Source of the DNA: Falsiroseomonas oryziterrae
Lineage (GTDB): Bacteria; Pseudomonadota; Alphaproteobacteria; Acetobacterales; Acetobacteraceae
Direction: 5' to 3'
Length of the DNA: 58,128 bases
Assembly (NCBI RefSeq): GCF_021864505.1
Contig: NZ_JAKJIB010000002.1
Span: 1 to 58,128, forward strand
Below are positions 8,409-16,855 of the stretch, in pieces. Below the pieces are notes generated by a model. The model had not been told where the DNA came from. It made no database searches and saw nothing but the letters and a program-made list of their open reading frames with translations. Numbering within the stretch: position 1 is the stretch's first letter; every line of letters begins with the position of its first letter. The position numbers and the translations under genes were made by a program.

Positions 8409-9404
8409 CTACTGCTGCTCGATCCGCGCGGCGGCGACCACGCGGGTCCAGCGGCCGATCTCGCCATGCACCATGGCGCGGAGTTCGGCGCGCGTGGCGA
8501 AGCTGCGCGGCGCCACGCCGAGCTCGAGCAGCCGCGCCCGCATCTCTGGCTGCGCGACGACCTGGCGCGTGACCTCGTCGATGCGCTGCAGCACCTCCTC
8601 CGGCGTTCCGGCGGGCGCGGCTACGGTATACCAGGTCTGGATGTCGAAATCGGGCTGGCCGAGCAGCTCGGCGACCGTCGGCACGTCGGGCAGCAGCGGC
8701 GAGCGCTCGCGCGAGGTGACGGCGAGCGGCCGTGCGCCGCCGTCCCGGATCTGGCCGAGCACGGCGGAGACCGGCTCCACCACCAGCTGCACCTCCGCGT
8801 TGCGCAGCCCGATCAGCGCCGCGGGTGTGCCGCGGTAGGGAAAATGCGTCAGGCGGAAATTGCCCGCGGCCTGCACCGCCTCCGCCACCAGGTGCTGCGT
8901 GCTGCCGACGCCGACGGTCGCGACGTTCAGGCGTTCCGGCGCCGCCAGCGCGCGGCGGCGCAGCTCGGCGAAGTTGGCGATCGCATCGGGCGTGCCGGCG
9001 GGGCCGGCCAGCAGCACGAGCGCGACGGAACAGACCATCGAGACCGGCTCGACATCCGCGACCGGGTCGTAGGGCAGGCGGCGGTAGAGCGCAGCGGAGA
9101 CGGCGAAGCCGTTGTTGATCAGCATCAGCGTGTGGCCGTCCTTCGGCGCGCGGGCCAGCGCTTCCGCCGCCAGCGTGCCGCCCGCGCCCGGCCGGTTCTC
9201 CACCACCACCGGGTGGCCGAACTCGGCCGCCATGGCGGGTGCGATGGTGCGCGCGATGATGTCCGTCGCGCCGCCCGGCGCGAAGCCCTGCAGGAAGCGG
9301 ATCGGCCGGTCGGGCCAGGCGCGGCGGGCGGGCTGCGCCTGCGCGCCAAGGGGCAGGAGCGCGGCAGCGCCGAGCAGCGCGCGGCGGGGCAGGGCGGGCA
9401 TCAT
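8409..9404 (-). CDS. Bug/TctC family periplasmic substrate-binding protein
   Basis: 331 residues, beginning at the MM pair; GGAGG lies 9 bases upstream of the first ATG. A signal peptide with a twin-arginine-like start (PRRALLGAAALLPLG) is cleaved after AQA. The mature part carries the family marks FAPGGATDIIAR (41-52) and ENRPGAGG (69-76). Bug proteins bind carboxylates or amides and serve tripartite tricarboxylate transporters; many, as here, have no TctA/TctB genes nearby. Being next to an amidase, it may capture the amidase substrate or product, which is inference only. Confidence 0.9.
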   Translation of the reverse strand: MMPALPRRALLGAAALLPLGAQAQPARRAWPDRPIRFLQGFAPGGATDIIARTIAPAMAAEFGHPVVVENRPGAGGTLAAEALARAPKDGHTLMLINNGFAVSAALYRRLPYDPVADVEPVSMVCSVALVLLAGPAGTPDAIANFAELRRRALAAPERLNVATVGVGSTQHLVAEAVQAAGNFRLTHFPYRGTPAALIGLRNAEVQLVVEPVSAVLGQIRDGGARPLAVTSRERSPLLPDVPTVAELLGQPDFDIQTWYTVAAPAGTPEEVLQRIDEVTRQVVAQPEMRARLLELGVAPRSFATRAELRAMVHGEIGRWTRVVAAARIEQQ

Positions 9405-9520
9405 GCGTGGTTTCCTCCGTCCACGGGCCTTCGCATGGGCTCCGCCCGCATTCAAGCGGCCGGATTGACCGCGTCCGCGCCGCGCTCTACCCGGCGCCGC
9501 GACCCAGGGAGGTTCCCCGC

Positions 9521-10135
9521 ATGTCCGACGCCGCCATGCTCCAGCGCCAGCGCGTGGCGGAGCTCGTGCAGAACTGGGCCGTCTGGCGCGATGCCGGCGA
9601 CTGGGAGCGCTTCCGGACGTGCTGGCACGAGGACGGCTTCATGATGGCCACCTGGTGCCAGGCGCCGGCCGCGCAGTTCATCGCGGCGAGCCAGGCCGGC
9701 TGGGCGAAGGGCGTCTCCATCTTGCACTTCCTCGGCGGCATCAGCGTGGACGTGGCGGGGCGCCGCGCCATCGCCCAGACCAAGATGACGATCAGCCAAC
9801 GCGCCGAGGTGCATGGCGTGCTGGTGGACGTGGTCTGCACCGGCCGCTTCTACGATTTCATCGAGGAGCGCGACGGGCGCCTCGGCATCGTCATGCGTCA
9901 GCCGATCTACGAGAAGGACCGCATGGACCCGGTTGATCCGGCGGCGCGACTGGAGCTGGACCGTGATCTGCTCGCGCGCTTCCCGGAGGGCTACCGGCAT
10001 CTCGCCTACCTGCAGACGCAGATCGGCTACGACGTGAAGCGCGACATGCCCGGACTGAAGGGCGAGCGGGTCGAGGCTCTCTACCGCGCCGGTGCCGCCT
10101 GGCTGCGCGGCGAGGCGCTGGGCTGGCCCGCGTGA
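9521..10135 (+). CDS. SnoaL-like / NTF2-fold protein
   Basis: 204 residues from the ATG at 9521, behind GGGAGG. The first 60 residues have the SnoaL-like signature of an N-terminal helix pair followed by a WRDAGDWERFRTCWHEDGF-type stretch. The fold is a cone-shaped alpha/beta barrel used by polyketide cyclases, dehydratases and small subunits of ring-hydroxylating dioxygenases. No catalytic pair can be named with confidence. Its stop overlaps a possible upstream GTG of the following reductase gene, so the two are probably co-transcribed and may act on the same compound. Confidence 0.72.
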   Translation: MSDAAMLQRQRVAELVQNWAVWRDAGDWERFRTCWHEDGFMMATWCQAPAAQFIAASQAGWAKGVSILHFLGGISVDVAGRRAIAQTKMTISQRAEVHGVLVDVVCTGRFYDFIEERDGRLGIVMRQPIYEKDRMDPVDPAARLELDRDLLARFPEGYRHLAYLQTQIGYDVKRDMPGLKGERVEALYRAGAAWLRGEALGWPA

Positions 10136-10155
10136 CACCGACAACGGAGACGACG

Positions 10156-10707
10156 ATGAGGATCCTCGCCATCTCGGGCAGCCTGCGGAAGGCGTCCTTC
10201 AACACCGCCGCGCTGCGCGCCGCGGCCGAGCTTGCGCCGGCCGGCGTCGAGGTGACGATCTACGAGGGGCTGCGCGACATCCCGCCCTATGACGACGACC
10301 AGCGCGCGGGCTCCGGGTTTCCGCCTGCCGTCGCGGCCTTCCGCGCCGCCATCAAGGCGGCCGACGCGATCCTGATCGCGACACCCGAATACAACTACTC
10401 GGTCCCCGGCGTGCTCAAGAATGCGATCGACTGGGCGTCGCGCGCGCCGGACCAGCCCTTCGACGGCAAGCCGGTGGCGATCATGGGCGCGTCGGGCGGC
10501 CTGCTCGGCACCGCGCGCGCGCAATACGACCTGCGCAAGGTGTTCGTCTTCCTCAACGGGCATGTGCTGAACAAGCCGGAGGTGATGATTGGCCAGTCCG
10601 CGACGCGCTTCGATGCGGAGGGGCGGCTCACCGACGAGAAGACGCGCGAGCTGATCGCCCAGCAGCTGGCCGCGCTGCGCGACTGGGCGGAGCGGCTGCG
10701 CCGCTGA
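10156..10707 (+). CDS. NADPH-dependent FMN reductase (ChrR/YieF-like)
   Basis: 183 residues; ATG 10156 is preferred over the upstream GTG at 10132 because a GGAGA site sits just before it and MRILAISGSLRK is the usual start of the family. The flavodoxin-like fold shows the FMN phosphate loop SGSLRKASFN near the N terminus and the TPEYNYSVPG motif with KNAIDW in the middle, both typical of NADPH-dependent FMN/quinone reductases. It likely reduces quinones, FMN or xenobiotics by two electrons. The last 80 bases overlap the 3' end of the tetR-type gene on the other strand. Confidence 0.88.
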   Translation: MRILAISGSLRKASFNTAALRAAAELAPAGVEVTIYEGLRDIPPYDDDQRAGSGFPPAVAAFRAAIKAADAILIATPEYNYSVPGVLKNAIDWASRAPDQPFDGKPVAIMGASGGLLGTARAQYDLRKVFVFLNGHVLNKPEVMIGQSATRFDAEGRLTDEKTRELIAQQLAALRDWAERLRR

Positions 10708-11305
10708 GCGGTGCGGCCAGCCCGGCGAGGAAGCGCGCGACGGTCGCCTCGATCGCCGGGCCCGGCTCGGCAGGCGTCTCCAGCCCGTAGATGTGGCGGC
10801 GGATGCCGATATAGACGATGCCGCCGTGCAGCGCCCACATCGCCTCCATATCGGGTGCCGCGATGCCGGGCTCGGCGGCGATCTCGTCGCGCATCGGCGC
10901 CAGCAGCCGATCCTCGACATGGCCGAGGTAGCGGCGGTTCAGGGCCTCGCCCGCGAGGCCTGCCCACATGAAGATGCGCAGCCATTCATAGGTGAAGATC
11001 GCCGCCGTGTATTGGCGGTAGAAGCGGCAGAGCCGGCCATGCAGCGGCACCCGCCGGTCCCGCAGCTCGGCGATCCAGTGCGGCGACAAGCGGCCCAGGA
11101 AGACGCGCTCGAACACCGTCTCGGCGAGATCCGACTTGCTGGCGAAGTAGCGGTAGAGCAGGGCCTGCGTGATGCCTGCGCGCTGCGCGAGGTCACGCGT
11201 GGTGGCGCCGAAACCGACCTCGGCGAAGGTGCCGATCGCCGCCTCGATGATCTGCTCGCGCCGCGCTTCCGGCTCCAGCCTTCGCGGACGCGCCATGCCG
11301 TCCAC
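10628..11305 (-). CDS. TetR family transcriptional regulator
   Basis: 225 residues. The helix-turn-helix lies at about 35-54 (TTRDLAQRAGIT...LLYRYF), followed by the KSDL/ETVF start of helix 4, as in TetR proteins; the ligand-binding domain has no recognisable subfamily. The GTG at 11305 has GGAGG five bases upstream, a better spacing than the ATG at 11296. It is divergent from the molybdenum-hydroxylase operon. The 126-base gap holds a near-perfect palindrome at 11365-11386 that is the obvious operator, so it probably represses both itself and that operon until an inducer binds. The C-terminal ~25 residues are low-complexity Ala/Arg/Ser. Confidence 0.9.
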   Translation of the reverse strand: MDGMARPRRLEPEARREQIIEAAIGTFAEVGFGATTRDLAQRAGITQALLYRYFASKSDLAETVFERVFLGRLSPHWIAELRDRRVPLHGRLCRFYRQYTAAIFTYEWLRIFMWAGLAGEALNRRYLGHVEDRLLAPMRDEIAAEPGIAAPDMEAMWALHGGIVYIGIRRHIYGLETPAEPGPAIEATVARFLAGLAAPLSGAAAPPSRAARPAAGRSARASSRR

Positions 11306-11364
11306 GCCATCCTCCCTGCATGAAGCGCCCTTGTGGAACGGGCTGCTTGACAGAGGGATATGAT

Positions 11365-11386
11365 TTGCTGATCAGATGATCAACAA
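11365..11386. promoter_or_regulatory. Palindromic operator, probable TetR-regulator site
   Basis: Two 10-base arms, TTGCTGATCA and TGATCAACAA, flank a GA centre; they are inverted repeats with one mismatch. The site lies 60 bases from the regulator start and 46 from the first hydroxylase gene. A consensus TTGACA (11347-11352) and a TATGAT hexamer (11359-11364) lie immediately to the left, so binding would block a promoter there. TetR operators are usually palindromes of this size between divergent genes. Confidence 0.7.
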
Positions 11387-11431
11387 GGAAACGGCGCCGC
11401 CGCGTGGCGACGCGACAAGGGAACGACGTCC

Positions 11432-12307
11432 ATGAAGTGGCCGGCCTTCGCCTATGAGCGGGCCTCGACGCTGCAGGATGTGTGGCGCTTGCGTGCGGAG
11501 CATGGCGAGGGCGCGCGCCTCGTCGCCGGCGGGCAGACCCTGCTCGCGACGCTGGCCTTCCGGCTGTCCGAGCCCTCCGTCCTGGTGGACATCACGCGCA
11601 TCGAGGCGCTGCGCGGCGTGACAGTGCAGGGCTCGACGTTGCGCATCGGGGCGCTGACCCGTCACGCCGAACTGGGCCGCGACCCGCTCGTCGCGCGGCA
11701 CGCGCCGCTGTTGGCCGAGGCGGTCCCCTACATCGCGCATCCTGCCATCCGCAACCGCGGCACGATCGGCGGCAGCCTCGCCTATGCCGATCCGGCGGCC
11801 GAGCTGCCGGCCTGCGTCGTCGCGCTCGATGCGACGCTGGTGCTGGCCTCGCCGGCCGGCGAACGGCGCGTCGCCGCGCGCGAGTTCTTCACCGGCCTGC
11901 TCGAGACCGCCTTGAAGCCGGACGAGCTGATCGCCGCCGTCGAGGTGCCGGCCGCGACCCCTGCCTCACGCAGCGCGATCGTCGAGGTCGCGCGCCGATC
12001 GGGCGATTATGCGATGGCCGGGCTGGCTGCGTCGCTCTCGCTCGGCGCCGATGGCCGCGTCTCAGCGCCGCGCCTCGTCTATTTCGGCGTCGGCAACGGG
12101 CCGGTGCTGGCCGCGGGTGCCTCTGCGGCGCTGGAGGGCAAGGCGCTCGACGCGGGCGCGATCGCGGCCGCGCAGGCGGCGCTCGCCCGCGATATCGATC
12201 CGCCATCCGACCTGCACGGGCCGCCCGAGATGAAGCGCCACCTTGCCCGCGTGCTGACCGCGCGCGCCCTGTCCCGCTTCCTGCCTGCCGCGGAGGCCGC
12301 CTCGTGA
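11432..12307 (+). CDS. Molybdenum hydroxylase, FAD-binding medium subunit (CoxM/XdhB type)
   Basis: 291 residues; ATG 11432 follows AAGGGA at good spacing. The two FAD-binding signatures of the family are present: AGGQTLLATLA (32-42) and TIGGSLAYADPAAELP (111-126). It passes electrons from the iron-sulfur subunit to its acceptor in the xanthine dehydrogenase/CO dehydrogenase/nicotinate-hydroxylase family. First gene of a medium-small-large operon, overlapping the next by four bases. The conserved gene order does not tell the substrate. Confidence 0.92.
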   Translation: MKWPAFAYERASTLQDVWRLRAEHGEGARLVAGGQTLLATLAFRLSEPSVLVDITRIEALRGVTVQGSTLRIGALTRHAELGRDPLVARHAPLLAEAVPYIAHPAIRNRGTIGGSLAYADPAAELPACVVALDATLVLASPAGERRVAAREFFTGLLETALKPDELIAAVEVPAATPASRSAIVEVARRSGDYAMAGLAASLSLGADGRVSAPRLVYFGVGNGPVLAAGASAALEGKALDAGAIAAAQAALARDIDPPSDLHGPPEMKRHLARVLTARALSRFLPAAEAAS

Positions 12308-12789
12308 GCACCCGCCACGATATCACCCTGACCGTGAACGGCGAGCGCGTGACGCGCCTCGTCGAGGCGCGCCGCCACCTGATCGATTTTCTCCGCCTAG
12401 ACCTCGGCCTCACCGGCAGCCATGCCGGCTGCGAGCACGGCGTCTGCGGCGCCTGCACGGTGCGCGTGGACGGCGAGATCGTGCGCGGCTGCCTCGTCCT
12501 CGCCGCCAGCCTCGACGGCGCCGAGGTGACGACGATCGAGGGGCTGTCCGACAGCGGCGAGGTCGCCGACCTGCAGGACGCCTTCGTGGCCCGCAACGCC
12601 GCGCAATGCGGCTTCTGCACGCCCGGCATGGTGATGGCGGCCGCAGACATCCTGCGCCACCATCCGGATGCGACCCGCGCCGAGATCCGCGAGCATCTCT
12701 CCGGCAATTACTGCCGCTGCACCGGCTACCAGGCGATCGTGGATGCGGTGGAGAGCACGCTGACGGCCCGTAAGGAGGGCGTGCGATGA
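12304..12789 (+). CDS. Molybdenum hydroxylase, [2Fe-2S] small subunit (CoxS type)
   Basis: 161 residues from a GTG at 12304 (GTGA overlap with the previous stop). Cysteines 43, 48, 51 and 63 form the plant-ferredoxin-type cluster and cysteines 102, 105, 137 and 139 (CGFC and CRC) the second, buried cluster next to the molybdopterin. This is the complete set for a working CoxS/IorA/NdhS-like subunit. It overlaps the large-subunit gene by four bases, so the three subunits are translationally coupled. Confidence 0.94.
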   Translation: MSTRHDITLTVNGERVTRLVEARRHLIDFLRLDLGLTGSHAGCEHGVCGACTVRVDGEIVRGCLVLAASLDGAEVTTIEGLSDSGEVADLQDAFVARNAAQCGFCTPGMVMAAADILRHHPDATRAEIREHLSGNYCRCTGYQAIVDAVESTLTARKEGVR

Positions 12790-15182
12790 ACGACATGCCG
12801 ACGCCGGCCTCCATCGGTCTCTCGCGCGAGGACCTGCCGAACTCCTATATCGGCCGCTCCGTCCCGCGCCCCAACGTGCCGAAGCTGGTGCAGGGGCGCG
12901 CGACGTACACGGATGACGTGGCGGTGCCGCGGCTGGTGCACGCCGCCTTCCTGCGCTCGCCGCATGCCCATGCGCGGATCGTCGCCATCGACACCGCCGC
13001 TGCGGCGAAGGTGCCGGGCGTGGTGCGCGTCTTCACCGGCGCCGACCTCGCCAAGGTCTGCGACCCATGGGTCGCGACGCTCGAGCATCTCAAGGGCATG
13101 AAGTCCGCGCCGCAGTATCCGCTGCCGCTCGAGCGCGCGACCTGGCAGGGCGAGCCGGTCGTCGCCGTCGTCGCGGACAGCCGTGCGGCCGCGGAGGACG
13201 GCGTCGCGGCGCTGGCGGTGGAGTGGGAGCCGCTCGCGGCCCAGCTCGACATGGAAACCGCACTCGACCCCGGCGCGGTGGTGATCCATCCCGCGCTCGG
13301 CGACAACCTCGTCTTCACCCGCACCGCCGAGAAGGGCGACGTGGCGGCCGCCTTCGCCTCCGCCCACAAGGTGGTCGAAGCCACCTTCGTCACCGGCCGG
13401 CACACCGGCGTGACGCTGGAGGCGCGCAGCATCCTGGCCGACTACAACCGCGCCGAGGGCACGCTGACCGTGCACCATTCGACGCAGGCGCCGCACATGA
13501 TGCAGGGCGTCTTCGCGAAGCAGCTGCGGATGGAAGAGGGCGCGGTCCGCGTCATCTGCAAGGATGTCGGCGGGTCCTTCGGCATCAAGGTGCATGTCTA
13601 TCCGGACGAGGTCGCCGTCGCCGCCATGGCGAGGATCATGGGGCGCCCCGTGAAGTTCGTCGCCGACCGCTTCGAAAGCTTCGTCTCCGACATCCACGCG
13701 CGCGACCACCGCATCAAGGGTCGCATCGCCGTGGATGCGGAGGGAAAGATCCTCGGCTTCGACATCGACGACCGCACCGGGATCGGGCCCTATTCCGTCT
13801 ATCCCCGCACCAGCGCCATCGAGGGCAACCAGGTGGTGAACCTGTGCGGCGGGCCCTACGACTTCGCGAACTATCGCTGCACCACCACGGTCGTCTTCCA
13901 GAACAAGACGCCGACCTGCCAGTACCGCGCCGTCGGCCATCCGATCGCGACCGCGGTGACGGAAGGCCTGGTCGACCTCGCGGCCGAGGCGCTGGGGATG
14001 GACCCGATCGAGATCCGGCGCCGCAACCTGATCCGCGACGACGCCTATCCCTACACCTCGCCGCCCGGCATGCGCTTCGAGGGGCTGTCGCACCACGCCG
14101 CGCTCGCCAAGCTGCTGGAGATGGTGCCGGTCGAGCGCATCCGCGCCGACCAGGCGGAGCAGCGCAGGCGCGGCGTCCATCGCGGCCTCGGCTTCGCGAG
14201 CTTCATCGAGCTCACCAACCCCTCGCCCTTCATGTACGGGATCGGCGGCGCACGTATCTCGGCGCAGGACGGCGCGACGGTGCGCATGGATCCCGACGGG
14301 TCGGTGGTGGTGCTGTCCGGCGTGACCGAACAAGGGCAGGGGACCGACGGTATCCTGCGCCAGATCGTCGCGCATGGTGTCGGCGTGCCGGTCGAGCGCG
14401 TGAAGGTCATCACTGGCGACACCCAGACGACCCCCTATGGCGGCGGCACATGGGCCTGCCGCGGCGCCGGCATCGGCGGTGAGGCCGCGCTGCAGTCTGC
14501 GATTGCGCTGAAGCAGCAGATCCTGCAGGTGGCCGGCACCATGCTGCAGGCCGCACCCGGCTCTCTCGACATCGTCATGGGCGAGGTGGTGGAGCGGGAG
14601 ACCGGGCGCGCCCGGATGCCGCTAGGCGAGCTGGGGCGCATCGTCTATTTCCGCGGCGACACGCTGCCCAAGGACCTGGCGCGCGAGCTGGTGCAGACGC
14701 GGCACTTCATCACCAAGGAGTATCCATTCGCCTTCACCAACGGCATCCAGGCGAGCTGGGTCGAGGTTGATGTCGAGACGGGGATAGTGAAGCTGCTCGA
14801 GCATTGGTGCGTCGAGGATTGCGGCCGCGTGATCAACCCGCTGCTGGTGGACGAGCAGGTGCGCGGCGGCATAGTGCAGGGCCTCGGCGGCGCGCTGTAC
14901 GAGCACTGCGTCTATGACGAGCAGGGCAACCTGCTGACCACCACCATGGCCGACTACCTGGTGCCCATGTCGGCCGAGATGCCGGAGATGCATGTCGGTC
15001 ACGTCGAGACGCCGACGAACGAGAGTCTGCTCGGCGCCAAGGGCGCGGGCGAGGCCGGCACCGCCGGAGCGCCGGCGGCGCTGATGAACGCGATCAACGA
15101 CGCGCTCCGTCCGCTCGGCGCGCGGGTCACCGAACAGCCCTTCACCCCGGCGCGCATCCTGGCCGCGCTCGGCCGCATCTAG
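12786..15182 (+). CDS. Molybdenum hydroxylase, molybdopterin-binding large subunit (CoxL/XdhA family)
   Basis: 798 residues, the usual length for the family. Markers are GGSFGIK (262-268), the molybdopterin loop EQGQGT (515-520) and the C-terminal GAKGAGEAG with the catalytic Glu at about 756. The active-site loop reads QYRAVGHP (379-386). It is neither the AYRCSFR of form I CO dehydrogenase nor the usual AYRGAGRPE: His replaces the Arg after Gly. This argues against CO oxidation and for hydroxylation of some other molecule, perhaps an N-heterocycle or aldehyde. Operon neighbours (TRAP transporter, cyclase) suggest an imported small organic acid or heterocycle. Confidence 0.9.
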   Translation: MNDMPTPASIGLSREDLPNSYIGRSVPRPNVPKLVQGRATYTDDVAVPRLVHAAFLRSPHAHARIVAIDTAAAAKVPGVVRVFTGADLAKVCDPWVATLEHLKGMKSAPQYPLPLERATWQGEPVVAVVADSRAAAEDGVAALAVEWEPLAAQLDMETALDPGAVVIHPALGDNLVFTRTAEKGDVAAAFASAHKVVEATFVTGRHTGVTLEARSILADYNRAEGTLTVHHSTQAPHMMQGVFAKQLRMEEGAVRVICKDVGGSFGIKVHVYPDEVAVAAMARIMGRPVKFVADRFESFVSDIHARDHRIKGRIAVDAEGKILGFDIDDRTGIGPYSVYPRTSAIEGNQVVNLCGGPYDFANYRCTTTVVFQNKTPTCQYRAVGHPIATAVTEGLVDLAAEALGMDPIEIRRRNLIRDDAYPYTSPPGMRFEGLSHHAALAKLLEMVPVERIRADQAEQRRRGVHRGLGFASFIELTNPSPFMYGIGGARISAQDGATVRMDPDGSVVVLSGVTEQGQGTDGILRQIVAHGVGVPVERVKVITGDTQTTPYGGGTWACRGAGIGGEAALQSAIALKQQILQVAGTMLQAAPGSLDIVMGEVVERETGRARMPLGELGRIVYFRGDTLPKDLARELVQTRHFITKEYPFAFTNGIQASWVEVDVETGIVKLLEHWCVEDCGRVINPLLVDEQVRGGIVQGLGGALYEHCVYDEQGNLLTTTMADYLVPMSAEMPEMHVGHVETPTNESLLGAKGAGEAGTAGAPAALMNAINDALRPLGARVTEQPFTPARILAALGRI

Positions 15183-15206
15183 AACGACATGAGGGAGACC
15201 ACGTCC

Positions 15207-16280
15207 ATGAGCATCCGCCGTCGCCATCTGCTCGCCGGCTCCGCCGCGCTGCCGCTCTTCGCCGCCCACACCGCCGTCGCGCAGTCGGCACTGAACATCA
15301 CCATCGCGGCGAGCCACCCGGTGGCGAATTTCTGGATCCACATCATGAAGAACGTGTTCCAGCCGGAGGTGGACAAGTTCCTCCGCGACAACGGGAACAC
15401 GCATCGCGTCAACTGGCGTGAGGCCTATGGCGGCACGCTCTATCGCTTCCAGGACACGATGGAGGCGGTGCGCGACAACATCACCGACATCGGCTATGTC
15501 GGCACGCTGTGGGAGGGCAGCACCATGCCCCTCCAGAACGTCACCTATTTCACGCCCTTCGCGACCGGCGACCATGGCCTGATCGCCAACGCTTTCGAGC
15601 GGATGAACGAGAACGTTCCGGCGATCCGCCAGAACTGGAGCGGGCTGAACATGGTCCCGCTCAGCTCCTACATCACAGATACCTACCACATCTGGTCGAA
15701 CTTCCCGATCCGCACGCTGGACGACCTGCGCAGCCGGAAGATCTCGGCGCCCGGCACCTCGGCGAACTGGCTGCAGGGCACGGGTGCGACGCCGGTCGAT
15801 GGCGCGCTCACCACCTACTACACGGACATCCAGACCGGCGTCTCGGAAGGCGCGCTGTCCTTCTATGTCGGCATCCTGCCGACGCGGGTCTATGAGGTGG
15901 CGCGCTTCATCACCGAATGCGACGTCGGCGCCATGTATGTCGGCGGCATCGCCGCCAACCGCCAGCGCTTCGAGCGCTGGCCGGAGGTGATGCGCCGCGC
16001 CTGCGTCGCAGCTGGCCGCGCCTCGACCGCAGCGCACATCACCGACGTCTCCGATCGCATCGCGACGGCGAAGCGCGAGATGGTGGCGCGCGGCGCGCAG
16101 GTGACGACCCTGCCGGCGGCCGAGCGCGAGCGTTGGATCCGCGGCCTGCCCAACCTGGCGCAGACCTGGGCGCAATCCTCGGGCCCTGCCTCGCGCGACG
16201 TGCTGAACGCCTATTTTGGCGCGATCCGCGCAGCCGGGCAGACGCCGGGTCGCAACTGGGATCGCGAACTGACCTCGTAA
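15207..16280 (+). CDS. TRAP transporter substrate-binding protein (DctP family)
   Basis: 357 residues. ATG 15207 is chosen over 15189 because GGGAGA lies nine bases upstream. The N terminus, RRRHLLAGSAALPLFAA, is a Tat-like signal with cleavage after AVA-QS. The mature protein has the DctP features: an early ITIAASHPVA strand-loop, a central segment around ISAPGTSANWL, and a long C-terminal helix region. It delivers a ligand, probably a carboxylate, from the periplasm to the DctQM permease encoded next. It is 24 bases downstream of the hydroxylase genes and in the same operon. Confidence 0.88.
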   Translation: MSIRRRHLLAGSAALPLFAAHTAVAQSALNITIAASHPVANFWIHIMKNVFQPEVDKFLRDNGNTHRVNWREAYGGTLYRFQDTMEAVRDNITDIGYVGTLWEGSTMPLQNVTYFTPFATGDHGLIANAFERMNENVPAIRQNWSGLNMVPLSSYITDTYHIWSNFPIRTLDDLRSRKISAPGTSANWLQGTGATPVDGALTTYYTDIQTGVSEGALSFYVGILPTRVYEVARFITECDVGAMYVGGIAANRQRFERWPEVMRRACVAAGRASTAAHITDVSDRIATAKREMVARGAQVTTLPAAERERWIRGLPNLAQTWAQSSGPASRDVLNAYFGAIRAAGQTPGRNWDRELTS

Positions 16281-16294
16281 GGGTCTGCGCCGCC

Positions 16295-16852
16295 ATGGCC
16301 GACGACATCGACATGGCGGCGCTCGACGCGGCCGCCGCGCGACAGGGCTTCGACCCGGTGCGGCTGCTGCTCGACCTGCTTGCCGCGATCGGCACGATCT
16401 GGACCTTCGGGCTGATGTGCCTGATCTGCGCCGACGTGATCGGGCGCTCCTTCCTCAACGCGCCGATCACCGGCGTCGCTGAGATCGCCGCGCATTCCGT
16501 CGTCGGCATCGTGTTCCTCCAGCTCGGCGCCACCGTCTACAGCCGCCGCATGACGCGCGCCGACTTCCTGATCGAGCGCATCCATCGCGCCGCGCCCGGC
16601 CTGGGCCGCACGATCGAGGTGGCCTTCATGCTGCTCGGTGCCGTCATCATGGCCTTCATCGCCCAAGCCGCCTGGCCGGGGCTCTGGAATTCCATGGCGG
16701 CGCGCGAGTTCTTCGGCGTGCAGGGCCTCTTCACCGTACCGACCTGGCCGTTCCGCGCGCTGATCGTGCTTGGCGGCGCGGCGGGCGCTCTCGCCTATGC
16801 GGCGCTTCTGTTCGTCGAGCTGCGCCGCGCGCTGCGGCCGGCGCGGAGCTGA
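16295..16852 (+). CDS. TRAP transporter small permease (DctQ)
   Basis: 185 residues from ATG 16295. Four hydrophobic segments can be traced (about 28-50, 65-80, 105-127, 145-168), with the family's DVIGRSFLNAPI after the first one. DctQ is the four-helix membrane partner of DctM and DctP. It sits 14 bases after the binding protein gene and 3 bases before dctM. Confidence 0.9.
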   Translation: MADDIDMAALDAAAARQGFDPVRLLLDLLAAIGTIWTFGLMCLICADVIGRSFLNAPITGVAEIAAHSVVGIVFLQLGATVYSRRMTRADFLIERIHRAAPGLGRTIEVAFMLLGAVIMAFIAQAAWPGLWNSMAAREFFGVQGLFTVPTWPFRALIVLGGAAGALAYAALLFVELRRALRPARS

Positions 16853-16855
16853 TCG

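Noticed and set aside
12786-15182. Aerobic CO dehydrogenase large subunit
   Set aside because: Gene order and length match, but the active-site loop lacks the AYRCSFR cysteine needed for form I enzymes.
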